Positions 33,716 through 42,376 of a stretch of DNA of 49,152 bases are shown here, one piece after another. The stretch lies in contig CASIBX010000014.1 of NCBI GenBank assembly GCA_949373075.1, positions 1 to 49,152 of the forward strand. Reading direction: 5' to 3'. A model generated the notes under the pieces. It was given only the letters and a program-made list of their open reading frames with translations. It had not been told where the DNA came from and searched no databases. Source of the stretch: Candidatus Poseidoniaceae archaeon (GTDB taxonomy: Archaea; Thermoplasmatota; Poseidoniia; Poseidoniales; Poseidoniaceae). The first letter of the stretch is position 1, and every line of letters begins with the position of its first letter. The translations under genes and the position numbers were made by a program.

Positions 33716-36700
33716 TCAATCGTACAAATCTGATACGGTCATGTCTTCTGGTACTTCCTTAGTAGGAGGTCCCAAATCTAGAGCAGGAGGTACATCCTGC
33801 ACAGGTGGATTCATAGTAATCGGTTGTAATGTATTGTTAGAATCACCGAGCATTGCTTCGGTCATATTGTCCTTCTGATATTCCCATGCATACTCGGGTT
33901 CTCTCTTCGACCTGATAACCATGAAACCAAGTACTGAAACAAGAATGATTCCAAGCATTCCTGCTGAAACCCAAACTAAATCATTATCCACAGATGCTAT
34001 GATATCTGAATTATCACCAACTCCATCACCATCTGAATCTGTATCTTCTTTAGGATCATCAGGGAATGCATCCTTATCGTCAGGTGTACCATCACCGTCT
34101 CTGTCTAAGGGGTCGTAAGTCGTCACACAGTTTTCAGCGTGGTCTTCTATCTCATCAAGTTGAATGAACAAGTCATTATTTCGGTCCATTTCAAAGAAAT
34201 CATACTCATTCTTCCATGCAATGCTGGATAGGAACTCGATGCTACCACCATCTGTAGCAATTTGGTCCATCGTTATCCACAACTCATTTTCACAAGTACA
34301 TGCTTCAGCTTTGAGTTCATCAATTCCAATGACTCCATCCTTGTTTACGTCTACTTGCTCGAAATCGAATTCGTCATCGAAATCCCCAATCTCTGATTGT
34401 GAAATGTCGCCGTCCTCATTTGCATCGACCTGTGTGAACAATTCATCAGCTATTTCGTCACAAGACAATATTTCTTCTTCATTAATTGGGTCGACTGGTT
34501 CTGGATCAGGGTCTGGACCTGGCATACCAAATCCATCCCAAGTAGCTAATATTGAAATATCCTCGATGTCACTGTTTGCAACCATGGTAATGTCAATCCG
34601 TCCAGTTACGAAAAATATGTTTAATTCTTCATCAGCTTGGCCATAATCAGACTCATAATCCATGTTTTCTGACATTTGTCTTCCACCTGGTCCGCCACCT
34701 GGCCCGCCGCCTTCTTCAAAGTCCCCCCAATCGATGCTTTCTGCTTCTGCAAAGAGTCCAAGGTCTCCTTCACCACCCCATGTTTGGATATTCAATTCCA
34801 TGGCATCTTCATCACCTAAGTCGATAAAGAAGTACAATTCTTCACCTTCTGGTGCATTGATTCCAGATACTTCTTCTTCATTGAATAATTGAATTGGTTC
34901 ACCGTCATATGACCAGATGTACCTGTCGGTAAAAGATGCAGTAATGTCGATTCGACTGTAGAACTCTTCACTTCCTAGCAAGATGTACCAGCGCCCCGGA
35001 GTTGGGTCATTGAAACCAATTTTATCTCCAGCGCCTGGTGCATTGGAATGCTTGTCGTATGTGGTCCAAGTTGGATATTCTTCAAGTCGCATCATCAACT
35101 TAGCTTCTCCATCACCATTATCTAAATCAACTTCGAGTCTTTCAGTTCCTACTGGTACATCGATGTAGAAGTATTGGTCAAGCCCATCGAAACCACTCAG
35201 TGGTCCGTATGAGATTCCGGCCGTCAATTCAATTGCAGACTCAGGGTCTGTATTGTCTGGACTGTACGTGAAATCAGCTTGTATAGTTACTTCTCGACAA
35301 CCTGAATACGACGTTAACATAACATAATAAATTCCAGGTTCTGCATCAAAAATCTGTACCGTTTCATCATTACCTGGCCCATAGGAGTGGTCGGATGTTG
35401 TTTGGCCAGACATTTGCCTGCCCTCAGTTGACTCTATGGCAAAGTCGAATTCGAATTCATCATCCCATCCCATATCTGTAGAAGGTAATGCACCTAGGGC
35501 AATGTGTAGTTCACAATCACCCGGTCCACCCCAAGTGTTAACCCTTAATTCAGCCAAACTTTCTTGTAAATCTACGTAGTAGTAAAGCGGGTCGCCAGAA
35601 TTCCTTCGAATGGTTTGTCCTGTGACAGAAATACCGTCATTTAACTCGATCATATCTTCAAGTTCAGGAGGTTCAGGGGCTTCTTCCCAGTATGCATTTA
35701 TTTCCAAATTATTAATGTCTGCATTTGAGGATATAGTCATCCAGTACACACCTTCATCTGGCCATTCAAAGTATTCGTAAACGTACAATCCCCAATCAAA
35801 GGTTTCAACTTGGTAATCATGATTCCAAGCCGAAGGTATTTCATTCATTGAAATGTAAATTTCATACTCAATATCCCCATCATATTCTTCTTCAAAGTCA
35901 AAATCCCATGAGAAAATACTCATTGATAACTCAATTGTATTTTCTGGTATTTCCATGAAGAACAGTAGTGTGTCTCCAGCATTGGCACTAATTCCATCGT
36001 AATATTCGTCATTCTCTAGTTCAAAAGCCTGAGCGATTATTGTCCCATCTGGCATTACCCAGGCAGCACCAATAATTTCACCAATCAGACCTTGGTAATC
36101 TTCAGTTGTATCACCCTCACCTTCAGGGAATAACCATTCAGATGCATTTGCAGCATCTAGAATCCTTAAATCATCCATCATTCCATGGAAGTGGTTACAA
36201 TCACAACCGGCACCCATTCTTCCGATGTATAACTCATCACAATCATCGCCTGATTGGAAACAATCATTGGAGCCAAAATCCCCCGCTGGAATTTGTGAAT
36301 CATTAACGTCTATCAGTCCGGCTGACTCATTATCGATGAAAAACTCTCCACCGCCTTGAGTGTCAACAATAACTTTGATGTGTGTCCAAACATTCTCTTG
36401 AATAGAAACATTTGACGTAGGATTTGCAGACATCGAGTATTGGTTCGAATATGCTAGGTATCCATCGTTAAGGTACATTCCCCATCCATAATCACCCAGC
36501 ATGGTTACGAATTGAATCCCTGATTTGTCAGGGACATTTACCCATGCTTCAATTTCTATATGGTCATCCCAAATCGGGATGTCTGCATCTATGATAATGT
36601 GGTCATCTACTCCATCGAATCTCAATGCATAATCTGCACCTTCTCCAATTTCAACAACACCGTAAACTGGGAAATACTGAGGGTCGTCTTCTAAATCATT

Positions 36701-37201
36701 CCAAGATGCTGGCTCAATTGAACCCATATTCGTCCCTGTAATGTGAATGTAGTCTTCATCATCACCACTTCCTGGTTGGCCATCTCCCCAATTCCTATAC
36801 AAAAATGGAGTTCCATCATGCCATCGGAAGTCCCCTTCATTCTGTTCATCTGAAAGTCCAGTCCAAAGATGCCGAGTAGTATTATCTCCTAAAGCGAAAG
36901 TCTCGTAGATCCACTGGTCTTCTTCAGCATCATCAATTGTAACCAAGAACCCATCGAGGCTTCTAGCTACGGATGCAGCATCACTCCATGAAGAGGCAGA
37001 TAACAGATGGTAGGTATGGTTATTTGCAGGATTAACTACGGTCTCTAAAACCTCAATATCTTCTATATCTGCTGCAGCAGATGTGGTTACAAATGGGCTA
37101 GCGCTTACCAGCAACATTAGAGCAGTTAGGACAAACGCTTTACAATTCACGATTTTGTGTGTGAATCCCTTGTTATTTAATGTAATACCGTTTTTGTACA
37201 T
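33716..37201 (-). CDS. Giant surface protein: C-type lectin, LamG, PPC repeats, EF-hands, membrane anchor
   Basis: A 1161-residue exported protein. Order, roughly: signal peptide (FVLTALMLLVSASPFVT); C-type-lectin-like domain about 55-185 (HLWTGLSDEQNEGDFRWHDG, YRNWGDGQPG); LamG/concanavalin-like domain about 190-365 (ALRFDGVDDHIII, GMMDDLRI); four PPC-like beta domains to about 920, one with a Gly/Pro insert; EF-hand-like calcium loops (DANEDGDISQSE, DVNKDGVIGIDE, DRNNDLFIQLDE); a TSP3-type DRDGDGTPDDKDAFPDD stretch; one membrane helix; and a 50-residue cytoplasmic tail. It likely binds glycans or particles in a calcium-dependent way. A TATA-like GGATATATCC lies about 25 nt before the ATG, fitting a leaderless message. 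Confidence 0.85.
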   Translation of the reverse strand: MYKNGITLNNKGFTHKIVNCKAFVLTALMLLVSASPFVTTSAAADIEDIEVLETVVNPANNHTYHLLSASSWSDAASVARSLDGFLVTIDDAEEDQWIYETFALGDNTTRHLWTGLSDEQNEGDFRWHDGTPFLYRNWGDGQPGSGDDEDYIHITGTNMGSIEPASWNDLEDDPQYFPVYGVVEIGEGADYALRFDGVDDHIIIDADIPIWDDHIEIEAWVNVPDKSGIQFVTMLGDYGWGMYLNDGYLAYSNQYSMSANPTSNVSIQENVWTHIKVIVDTQGGGEFFIDNESAGLIDVNDSQIPAGDFGSNDCFQSGDDCDELYIGRMGAGCDCNHFHGMMDDLRILDAANASEWLFPEGEGDTTEDYQGLIGEIIGAAWVMPDGTIIAQAFELENDEYYDGISANAGDTLLFFMEIPENTIELSMSIFSWDFDFEEEYDGDIEYEIYISMNEIPSAWNHDYQVETFDWGLYVYEYFEWPDEGVYWMTISSNADINNLEINAYWEEAPEPPELEDMIELNDGISVTGQTIRRNSGDPLYYYVDLQESLAELRVNTWGGPGDCELHIALGALPSTDMGWDDEFEFDFAIESTEGRQMSGQTTSDHSYGPGNDETVQIFDAEPGIYYVMLTSYSGCREVTIQADFTYSPDNTDPESAIELTAGISYGPLSGFDGLDQYFYIDVPVGTERLEVDLDNGDGEAKLMMRLEEYPTWTTYDKHSNAPGAGDKIGFNDPTPGRWYILLGSEEFYSRIDITASFTDRYIWSYDGEPIQLFNEEEVSGINAPEGEELYFFIDLGDEDAMELNIQTWGGEGDLGLFAEAESIDWGDFEEGGGPGGGPGGRQMSENMDYESDYGQADEELNIFFVTGRIDITMVANSDIEDISILATWDGFGMPGPDPDPEPVDPINEEEILSCDEIADELFTQVDANEDGDISQSEIGDFDDEFDFEQVDVNKDGVIGIDELKAEACTCENELWITMDQIATDGGSIEFLSSIAWKNEYDFFEMDRNNDLFIQLDEIEDHAENCVTTYDPLDRDGDGTPDDKDAFPDDPKEDTDSDGDGVGDNSDIIASVDNDLVWVSAGMLGIILVSVLGFMVIRSKREPEYAWEYQKDNMTEAMLGDSNNTLQPITMNPPVQDVPPALDLGPPTKEVPEDMTVSDLYD

Positions 37202-37515
37202 CCCTATCTTCAGGATTAGTGGATATATCCAGTGGATATGAAAGAGTTGGTAAATTGGTTTTACGAAATATCAACTTCGTATGAATGCTTATGCGAATGG
37301 TAGGCCAGTAAGAGGTACTGAACACTATTGAACTCTCCCATAATGTCTTGGGGGTATGATAGAACCCTTGCGAAAACCTCTGTATTTCTTATGCCAGTAA
37401 ATGAGTTTGCAAGGCTGCTCTTTCAATCTCATGATTTATACCTCTAGACATATTGGTAAGTACATGGCAGCAGACCTTCAATCTCCTTCTTTCAGTACGA
37501 TTGAAGTACACGCTA
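37202..37515. other. Divergent intergenic region, about 310 nt
   Basis: This stretch lies between the leftward surface protein and the rightward oxidase remnant. Apart from the TATA-like palindrome it holds only a 29-codon frame at 37464 (MAADLQSPSFSTIEVH ...), which ends inside the oxidase reading frame and lacks recognisable features. I see no RNA gene or repeat here. Confidence 0.5.
37221..37230 (-). promoter_or_regulatory. Probable TATA element of the giant surface protein
   Basis: GGATATATCC, a perfect 10-bp palindrome, is centred about 25 nt before the ATG of the giant protein. That is where an archaeal TATA box would sit if transcription starts at or next to the ATG, giving a leaderless message. 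Confidence 0.5.
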
Positions 37516-38967
37516 ATGTTGTTCAAACGATTCTACCCCTGGCGGTCGTTTAGCGTGCATCGCAAGAACTTCGGCCGCAATCGTGTACTTCAGCCTTCAG
37601 CGAGCTACACTCCTGCCAACGAGCAGGAAGTCTTGGAGATTCTAAATAGGCATCAAGGTCAGAGTATCCGTGCTGTTGGTAGATTGCATAGTTGGAGTGA
37701 GGCTATAATTGGCGATGGTGTTCAAATGGATTTGCGTCGATTGAACGATGTATTGCTCGAGCCAGATGGTGATGAGTTTGTTGCCACTGTTGGGGCAGGT
37801 TGTCAAGTCAAGCGTCTTCTCAAGGAACTGAATCGCGGCGGTGCCACCCTACATTCGCTTGGTCTAATCGATGTACAAACCATTGCGGGTGCTATCTCCA
37901 CAGGAACTCATGGGTCTGGTCGCCACAGTATGTCGCACTATGTCGAAGAGGTGCGACTGGCACGATATGACGAATCAACCGGAAATGCATTCATCGATGA
38001 AGTGAGTGCAGGAGATAATTTGTTGGCAGCCCGTTGTTCACTGGGTTCGCTTGGAATTATTCTGTCCGTGAAAATTAGATGCCGTGCGCAGTATAACGTG
38101 CAGGAGCACTTCACCGAGTCTCGAAGGCTGGATGATGTTCTGGCTGCTGAAGAATCATACCCTCTCCAGCAGTTTTATTTCATTCCATGGCGATGGTCAT
38201 ACTTCATTCAACACCGCTGTGAAGATACTGCTAAGCGGTCGTTCCTCGCCAGAATGTATCGCCTCTACTGGTTGGGAGTGATGGACTACGGTATGCATCT
38301 GAAGATATTATTCCTAGAGCGTGTGTTGCGAAGCCGGCGCATGATTCGGTTTACTTTCCGCCGTCTAGTATCTTTATTCCTTATTCGTAAGTGGAAGGTC
38401 ACAGATCGCTCCTCGTCCATGTTAGTGATGAAGCACGAGGCTTTTAGACACATTGAGATTGAATTATTCGTACCACGAGACCAGTTGACCAGAGGCCCTC
38501 AAGGTTTACCAAAGAAGTCATCGAGGTTGCAGGGAAGAAAGACGCTACATTGTCAGCGGCTAACCAGCGCCGAATCGATGACCTCGGCATGCAAGAAGAC
38601 CTAGAAGAACTTCAGGACCAGTACTGCCAACACTACCCCATATGCGTGCGACGAGTTCTTCCTGATGACACCTTGATTTCTATGGCTAGTGGTGAAGACC
38701 AAGACTGGTATGCGGTGAGTTTCATCAGTTACGCAAAACCAAAACGTAGAGCGGGGTTCGACCTATTCTCAAAGTTCATGGCTCGGAGTATGTCTCAACT
38801 ATTCCAGGCTCGCCCTCATTGGGGAAAAATTAGTCCCCTCGAGGCCGGTGAACTAACGGCCCTCTACCCTAGATTCGATACATTCCGCACAGTCAGTAAG
38901 AGCGCTTGACCCGCAAGGTGTATTCCAAAATGAATGGACAGCAGCGTTGCTAGATGCAGATGATTAG
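37516..38967 (+). pseudogene. FAD-linked sugar-lactone oxidase, frame broken twice
   Basis: The gene resembles D-arabinono/L-gulono-1,4-lactone oxidases. The first part (from ATG 37516) has the FAD-binding domain: RAVGRLHSWSEA with the possible flavin-linking His, LHSLGLIDVQTIAGAISTGTHGSG, and SLGSLGIILSVKI. Near 38,500 the homology leaves this frame; FTKEVIEVAGKKDATLSAANQ continues it in the third frame up to the C-terminal family block ARPHWGKISPLEAGELTALYPRF. Near 38,900 it returns to the first frame for ALDPQGVFQNEWTAALLDADD and the stop at 38,965-67. Two indels with compensating frame therefore break a gene that is otherwise well preserved. Either recent pseudogenisation or base errors. 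The track splits it into 37453..38604 and 38550..38909. Base composition is more GC-rich than the next gene. Confidence 0.82.
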
Positions 38968-38979
38968 AAATTGCTGTGG

Positions 38980-40128
38980 ATGGAGATAATCGGGGGGCGA
39001 ATCAGGGTGCTGAAATATATCAAATATTATATTCCAGCCATAACTGGAATTTTTGCTATTATGTTTTTTTTAATGGGTCAAAACTACCCCACTTATTTCT
39101 TCATTAGCTGGTCATTATTTCTTATCATCGGAGATTATGTTTTGCCAAGAGATAAGGAGATTCAGCAATTTTCATATCCAAGATTTTTGGATTTTTCAAT
39201 CTACATAAATCTACCAATATTATTCTGTTTAATATTCTTGATAGTATCGATTTTTAGTAATGACACCCCCTCCTGGTATGTCGATGGATTAAATTCACAG
39301 TTCAATATTGATTTTATCCAAATCAAAGAATCTTTTACTCTAATCGATAAAGTCGCATTGATCTCCCAAACCGCATTATTTGTGGGCATACTGGGCACAG
39401 TTCCTGGTCATGAGTTAGTACATAGAAAAAAGAGTAAAATTGACATGTTCATTGGAAACTGGCTACTGGCGTTTTCGTGGGATTGTACTTTTGCTATCGA
39501 GCACGTTCACGGACATCACAGAGACGTGTGCTTAGATGAAGACCCAGCCTCTGCAAAAAGGGGAGAAAATATCTATTTATTTATTCTAAGAGCCACTTTA
39601 CAAGAACAAATAAGCGGCTGGAAGATTGAATCAGAGCGATTGAAAAGAAGAAATCATAATATGTTCAGTATTCGTAATAGAATGATTATAGGCTATCTTA
39701 GAAGCCTAAGTATAACCATTACAGCGTTTTTGTTTGGCGGTTTAACCGGAATGTTGAGTTTTCTTTTGTGTGCATTCTTGGCAAAATTACTTTTAGAATC
39801 AATTAATTATATTGAACATTATGGTTTAGTAAGACAAAGAGGGACACCAGTGAAAATGAGGCACTCTTGGAACTCTAATCATTTGCTAAGTAGCATTTAC
39901 CTATGTAATGTGACGAGACATTCGGACCATCATAGAGCTGCAAATTTGAAATTCTGGGAACTCAATCCATGTCATGAAGATGCACCTCTATTGCCATATG
40001 GATATTTATCGATGTTATATTTGCTATTAGTTACGCCATTCGTATACAGTAAAGTAATGTCGAAACAATTCATTGACTGGGACCAAAACTATGCTAATGA
40101 ATACGAGAGAGATTACATAATGCAATGA
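38980..40128 (+). CDS. AlkB-type membrane non-haem di-iron hydroxylase (alkane 1-monooxygenase-like)
   Basis: An integral membrane protein of about 382 residues with the four histidine blocks of AlkB alkane hydroxylases: PGHELVHR, IEHVHGHHRDV, NYIEHYGLVRQ (the HYG motif that separates AlkB from fatty acid desaturases) and RHSDHHRAAN; EDPASAKRGENIY and HSWNSNH are further family stretches. Five or six hydrophobic segments precede and intersperse these. The reaction would be terminal hydroxylation of an alkane or similar chain using O2, needing rubredoxin, which is not seen nearby. The start could be ATG 38980 or GTG 39007. The gene is clearly AT-rich compared with the oxidase remnant before it, suggesting separate acquisition. 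Confidence 0.88.
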   Translation: MEIIGGRIRVLKYIKYYIPAITGIFAIMFFLMGQNYPTYFFISWSLFLIIGDYVLPRDKEIQQFSYPRFLDFSIYINLPILFCLIFLIVSIFSNDTPSWYVDGLNSQFNIDFIQIKESFTLIDKVALISQTALFVGILGTVPGHELVHRKKSKIDMFIGNWLLAFSWDCTFAIEHVHGHHRDVCLDEDPASAKRGENIYLFILRATLQEQISGWKIESERLKRRNHNMFSIRNRMIIGYLRSLSITITAFLFGGLTGMLSFLLCAFLAKLLLESINYIEHYGLVRQRGTPVKMRHSWNSNHLLSSIYLCNVTRHSDHHRAANLKFWELNPCHEDAPLLPYGYLSMLYLLLVTPFVYSKVMSKQFIDWDQNYANEYERDYIMQ

Positions 40129-40264
40129 GCCCCAACAGAGTCCTTTGAGTGGGTACCCAAAACGTGATTTTCTCATGCAAGGGTGTACAAAGGGTTGCAA
40201 AAGTTGGATTTAGGTTCACTGTATCCTGACCAAACTATTTACCCTAACCGTAACATTACGTAAT
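40129..40264. other. Intergenic spacer with palindrome at the next start codon
   Basis: A 136-nt spacer between the hydroxylase and the next small gene. A perfect 10-bp palindrome ATTACGTAAT occupies 40255-40264 and ends directly before the ATG at 40265. No other element is visible. Confidence 0.4.
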
Positions 40265-40699
40265 ATGGTCAATATCCTTTGTCCACATTGTAATGAGGAA
40301 ATAGGATTGGATGACGATGCATTTGGTGAATTCAGTTGCCCACTATGTCATGAAGATTTCACCTGGGATGGATTGTCAGATGATGGTGATTCAGCAGGTA
40401 TTTTAGATCAAAACAGTTTCTTGATTGGTTTTTTAATTCCCAATCTTTTTGTCATCATTGCGTTCGTTGTTGGAGCATACGTGGATTCGACTATCGAAAC
40501 AGGCCGAGCTGGTGATGGTGTTGTTGGGTCATTGCTCGTAGTATCTTTTTTATCTTGGATTACTATTTTGATCTACGGAATTAGTGTCAAAAACAAAGCC
40601 ATTTGGGGGGGAGCTCTGGGGGGGCTAATTCTTGCTCCTTTTGTGCTTATCTCGGGATTAATTTGGTACTTGTCTACAACGAATTGGAAAATATTCTAG
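40265..40699 (+). CDS. Membrane protein with N-terminal zinc ribbon
   Basis: A 144-residue protein. The N-terminus is a zinc ribbon (CPHCNEEIGL ... SCPLCHEDFTWDG), then three hydrophobic segments follow: FLIPNLFVIIAFVVGAYV, GSLLVVSFLSWITILIYGI and GALGGLILAPFVLISGLIWYL. The layout recalls the small zinc-ribbon membrane protein at 4179 but in reverse order. No function is known to me. It lies alone between two spacers. Confidence 0.68.
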   Translation: MVNILCPHCNEEIGLDDDAFGEFSCPLCHEDFTWDGLSDDGDSAGILDQNSFLIGFLIPNLFVIIAFVVGAYVDSTIETGRAGDGVVGSLLVVSFLSWITILIYGISVKNKAIWGGALGGLILAPFVLISGLIWYLSTTNWKIF

Positions 40700-40855
40700 A
40701 ACATTGTAATACAATTACCAGTGTGCAAAATGTTGAAAACTTCTGATTTGAATAATATTAGCCGGATTAGTAGGTATTTGGGATAACTAATCCAAAATGA
40801 ACATTGAGCCAATTTAATTGCAAAGGTCAATACATTATTACAGATAGGGCGATTT

Positions 40856-41695
40856 ATGAGAGGCTTTGTTTCCAACTGGGAAGAATTACCTCCGGGTGAG
40901 TGGCTACCAAATGATGAATATGGCGTTCATTGGTACAAAACCAATGATGGAACGCATTGGTATTCGACCGAAGATGGTTATCGAATCTGGGAAGATGCTC
41001 GTGTTGAGAGAATAGCCCCTTCCGTGCAAAACAATTCAAGAAGTATGAATCAAGACTTCGGCAAGGACTATTTCTCGGAATATGATTTTGATGATGATGA
41101 CGATGACGACTATGTATCTGGTTCATTTCGAAGAAAGAAATTTCCAGTTGCAACTGTCTTAATTGCATTGATACTCATAGTAGGTGGAGGCGCAGCAGGC
41201 TACTTCATCTACGGTTATTTCAGCAAAGGTCCAATGGATGAATTCTACGGAACAACCTATTGGGGATATTCAAATGAGGAAGTTTACGGTTATCTATTCG
41301 AAGACAAATTTAGTTTCGAAACGATCTCTGAACCGGAATATCAAGAAGACGGGTGCGACTCAGATTCAGAACAATATAGAAATTCGCAGTATTTGTGCAT
41401 CTATGATTATGCTACATTTTTAGAAAATTACGACCTCTCTTATTCTTTAGTTGAAAATAGTGATTATTTTGAATTGTGTGTTGGTGATGGTTGTGCCGAC
41501 TTCTACCCTCTTGAAAGAGGACTAGTAATCGACGATGGAGATAAATGTACGGTTCTGGTTAGCGACATAGGTAATCCCACCTTTACGTACTATGACGATG
41601 GAGATATCGAAAGCTATGTTTTATCAGAATCTTGGATAAACAAATATCAGGAAATAGTGAAAGATATAGAGACTGACCTTCCATCAAGTTGCTAG
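40856..41695 (+). CDS. Single-span membrane protein with tryptophan-rich N-terminal segment
   Basis: A 279-residue protein. The N-terminal 50 residues form an aromatic motif (WEELPPGEWLPNDEYGVHWY, DGTHWYSTEDGYRIWED). A run of seven aspartates precedes a single membrane helix (VATVLIALILIVGGGAAGYFIYGY), and the outer part has several Cys residues. The reading frame stops at a TAG (41693-95), but the same frame stays open for 44 more codons after it and encodes a related aromatic motif (GDDGYELIEHPEGSEIRYWF), ending at 41830. No family known. The frame continuation is noted as a finding. Confidence 0.65.
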   Translation: MRGFVSNWEELPPGEWLPNDEYGVHWYKTNDGTHWYSTEDGYRIWEDARVERIAPSVQNNSRSMNQDFGKDYFSEYDFDDDDDDDYVSGSFRRKKFPVATVLIALILIVGGGAAGYFIYGYFSKGPMDEFYGTTYWGYSNEEVYGYLFEDKFSFETISEPEYQEDGCDSDSEQYRNSQYLCIYDYATFLENYDLSYSLVENSDYFELCVGDGCADFYPLERGLVIDDGDKCTVLVSDIGNPTFTYYDDGDIESYVLSESWINKYQEIVKDIETDLPSSC

Positions 41696-41830
41696 GCCTC
41701 ATCCTTCACCTACTCGACTTCATTGACGTGGAGTTTGGGCGATGATGGATATGAGTTGATTGAGCACCCAGAAGGTAGTGAAATCAGGTATTGGTTCGAC
41801 CAAGAAACTGGCCAGTTGGTTCGCCACTGA
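41696..41830 (+). other. In-frame aromatic-motif segment after a TAG stop
   Basis: This stretch continues the reading frame of the preceding gene beyond its TAG stop and encodes TWSLGDDGYELIEHPEGSEI then RYWFDQETGQLVRH before a TGA. It resembles the Trp/Tyr-Gly motif in the N-terminal part of the upstream gene, so it is likely a coding remnant, a readthrough extension or the end of a decayed small gene. No start codon except a weak TTG is available. Confidence 0.4.
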
Positions 41831-41894
41831 GAAATTGTATTTGGCCCACCACTGCCGGAATAAAGTTCATCATAGGTAATCATTACTTCAAGAC

Positions 41895-42335
41895 ATGGGG
41901 GCTAGGAAATGTGCAATGACAAATTGCAATCGATTAGAGTTCCGAGCTTCTGGTTTTTGTCTTAAACACAAAGATGGCTTTACAATTTCAATAGAAGTTA
42001 ATACCTCCGAACTACCACATTTGGAATCAGAAAAAACAGACGGAAAACTATCGCATATTTGCACATTTGAGGGTTGTAATAAAGGCAAAAAAGGCGGAAC
42101 TATTTTTTGCAGAAAGCATTTACTTGATGTTAATGAACTTAAATTAGTGGATGAAAATAAAGTGAAATACGATGCAATATTTTCCGCAACATCAGCATTT
42201 ATTTTCCTCGCACTCTATTTATTCATCAAGGACGTGCAAGTAGTTGGTGAGTTTTGTGGAGGGATGTCGATTCTTATGGGGACGATAAGTACATTGTTAT
42301 TTATCGGTGAGATTATGAAAATCGAACTCAGATAA
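41895..42335 (+). CDS. Cysteine-rich two-span membrane protein
   Basis: A 146-residue protein. Two similar Cys/His units occur at the N-terminus, CAMTNCNRLEFRASGFCLKH and CTFEGCNKGKKGGTIFCRKH, each with the pattern Cx4C(x9-11)Cx2H, likely binding zinc. Two hydrophobic segments follow, SAFIFLALYLFIKDV and GGMSILMGTISTLLFIGEI. The family is unknown to me. It is convergent with the archaellin-like genes and stands separate from the gene at 40856. Confidence 0.68.
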   Translation: MGARKCAMTNCNRLEFRASGFCLKHKDGFTISIEVNTSELPHLESEKTDGKLSHICTFEGCNKGKKGGTIFCRKHLLDVNELKLVDENKVKYDAIFSATSAFIFLALYLFIKDVQVVGEFCGGMSILMGTISTLLFIGEIMKIELR

Positions 42336-42376
42336 TATTGCTCGATGAAATTGTAAAATTACAACCAAAGTCTCAC

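Noticed and set aside
34164-34646. 160-codon plus-strand ORF opposite the giant surface protein
   Set aside because: Low-complexity serine-rich product that mirrors the Asp/Glu codons of the real gene on the other strand; no start signal or domain.
36106-36306. His-rich 66-codon plus-strand ORF
   Set aside because: Antisense product of the Asp/Glu- and Cys-coding LamG region, without a credible start context.
37464-37553. 29-codon ORF at the front of the oxidase remnant
   Set aside because: Short, no motif, and overlaps the more credible oxidase start; kept only as a remark.
41089-41111. GAT/GAC repeat as a short tandem repeat or CRISPR-like element
   Set aside because: It is the codon run for a poly-aspartate stretch in a coding gene; no spaced direct repeats were found anywhere in the window.
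41693-41695. TAG as a pyrrolysine codon
   Set aside because: No Pyl gene or PYLIS-like structure is visible, and the lineage suggested here is not known to use pyrrolysine.
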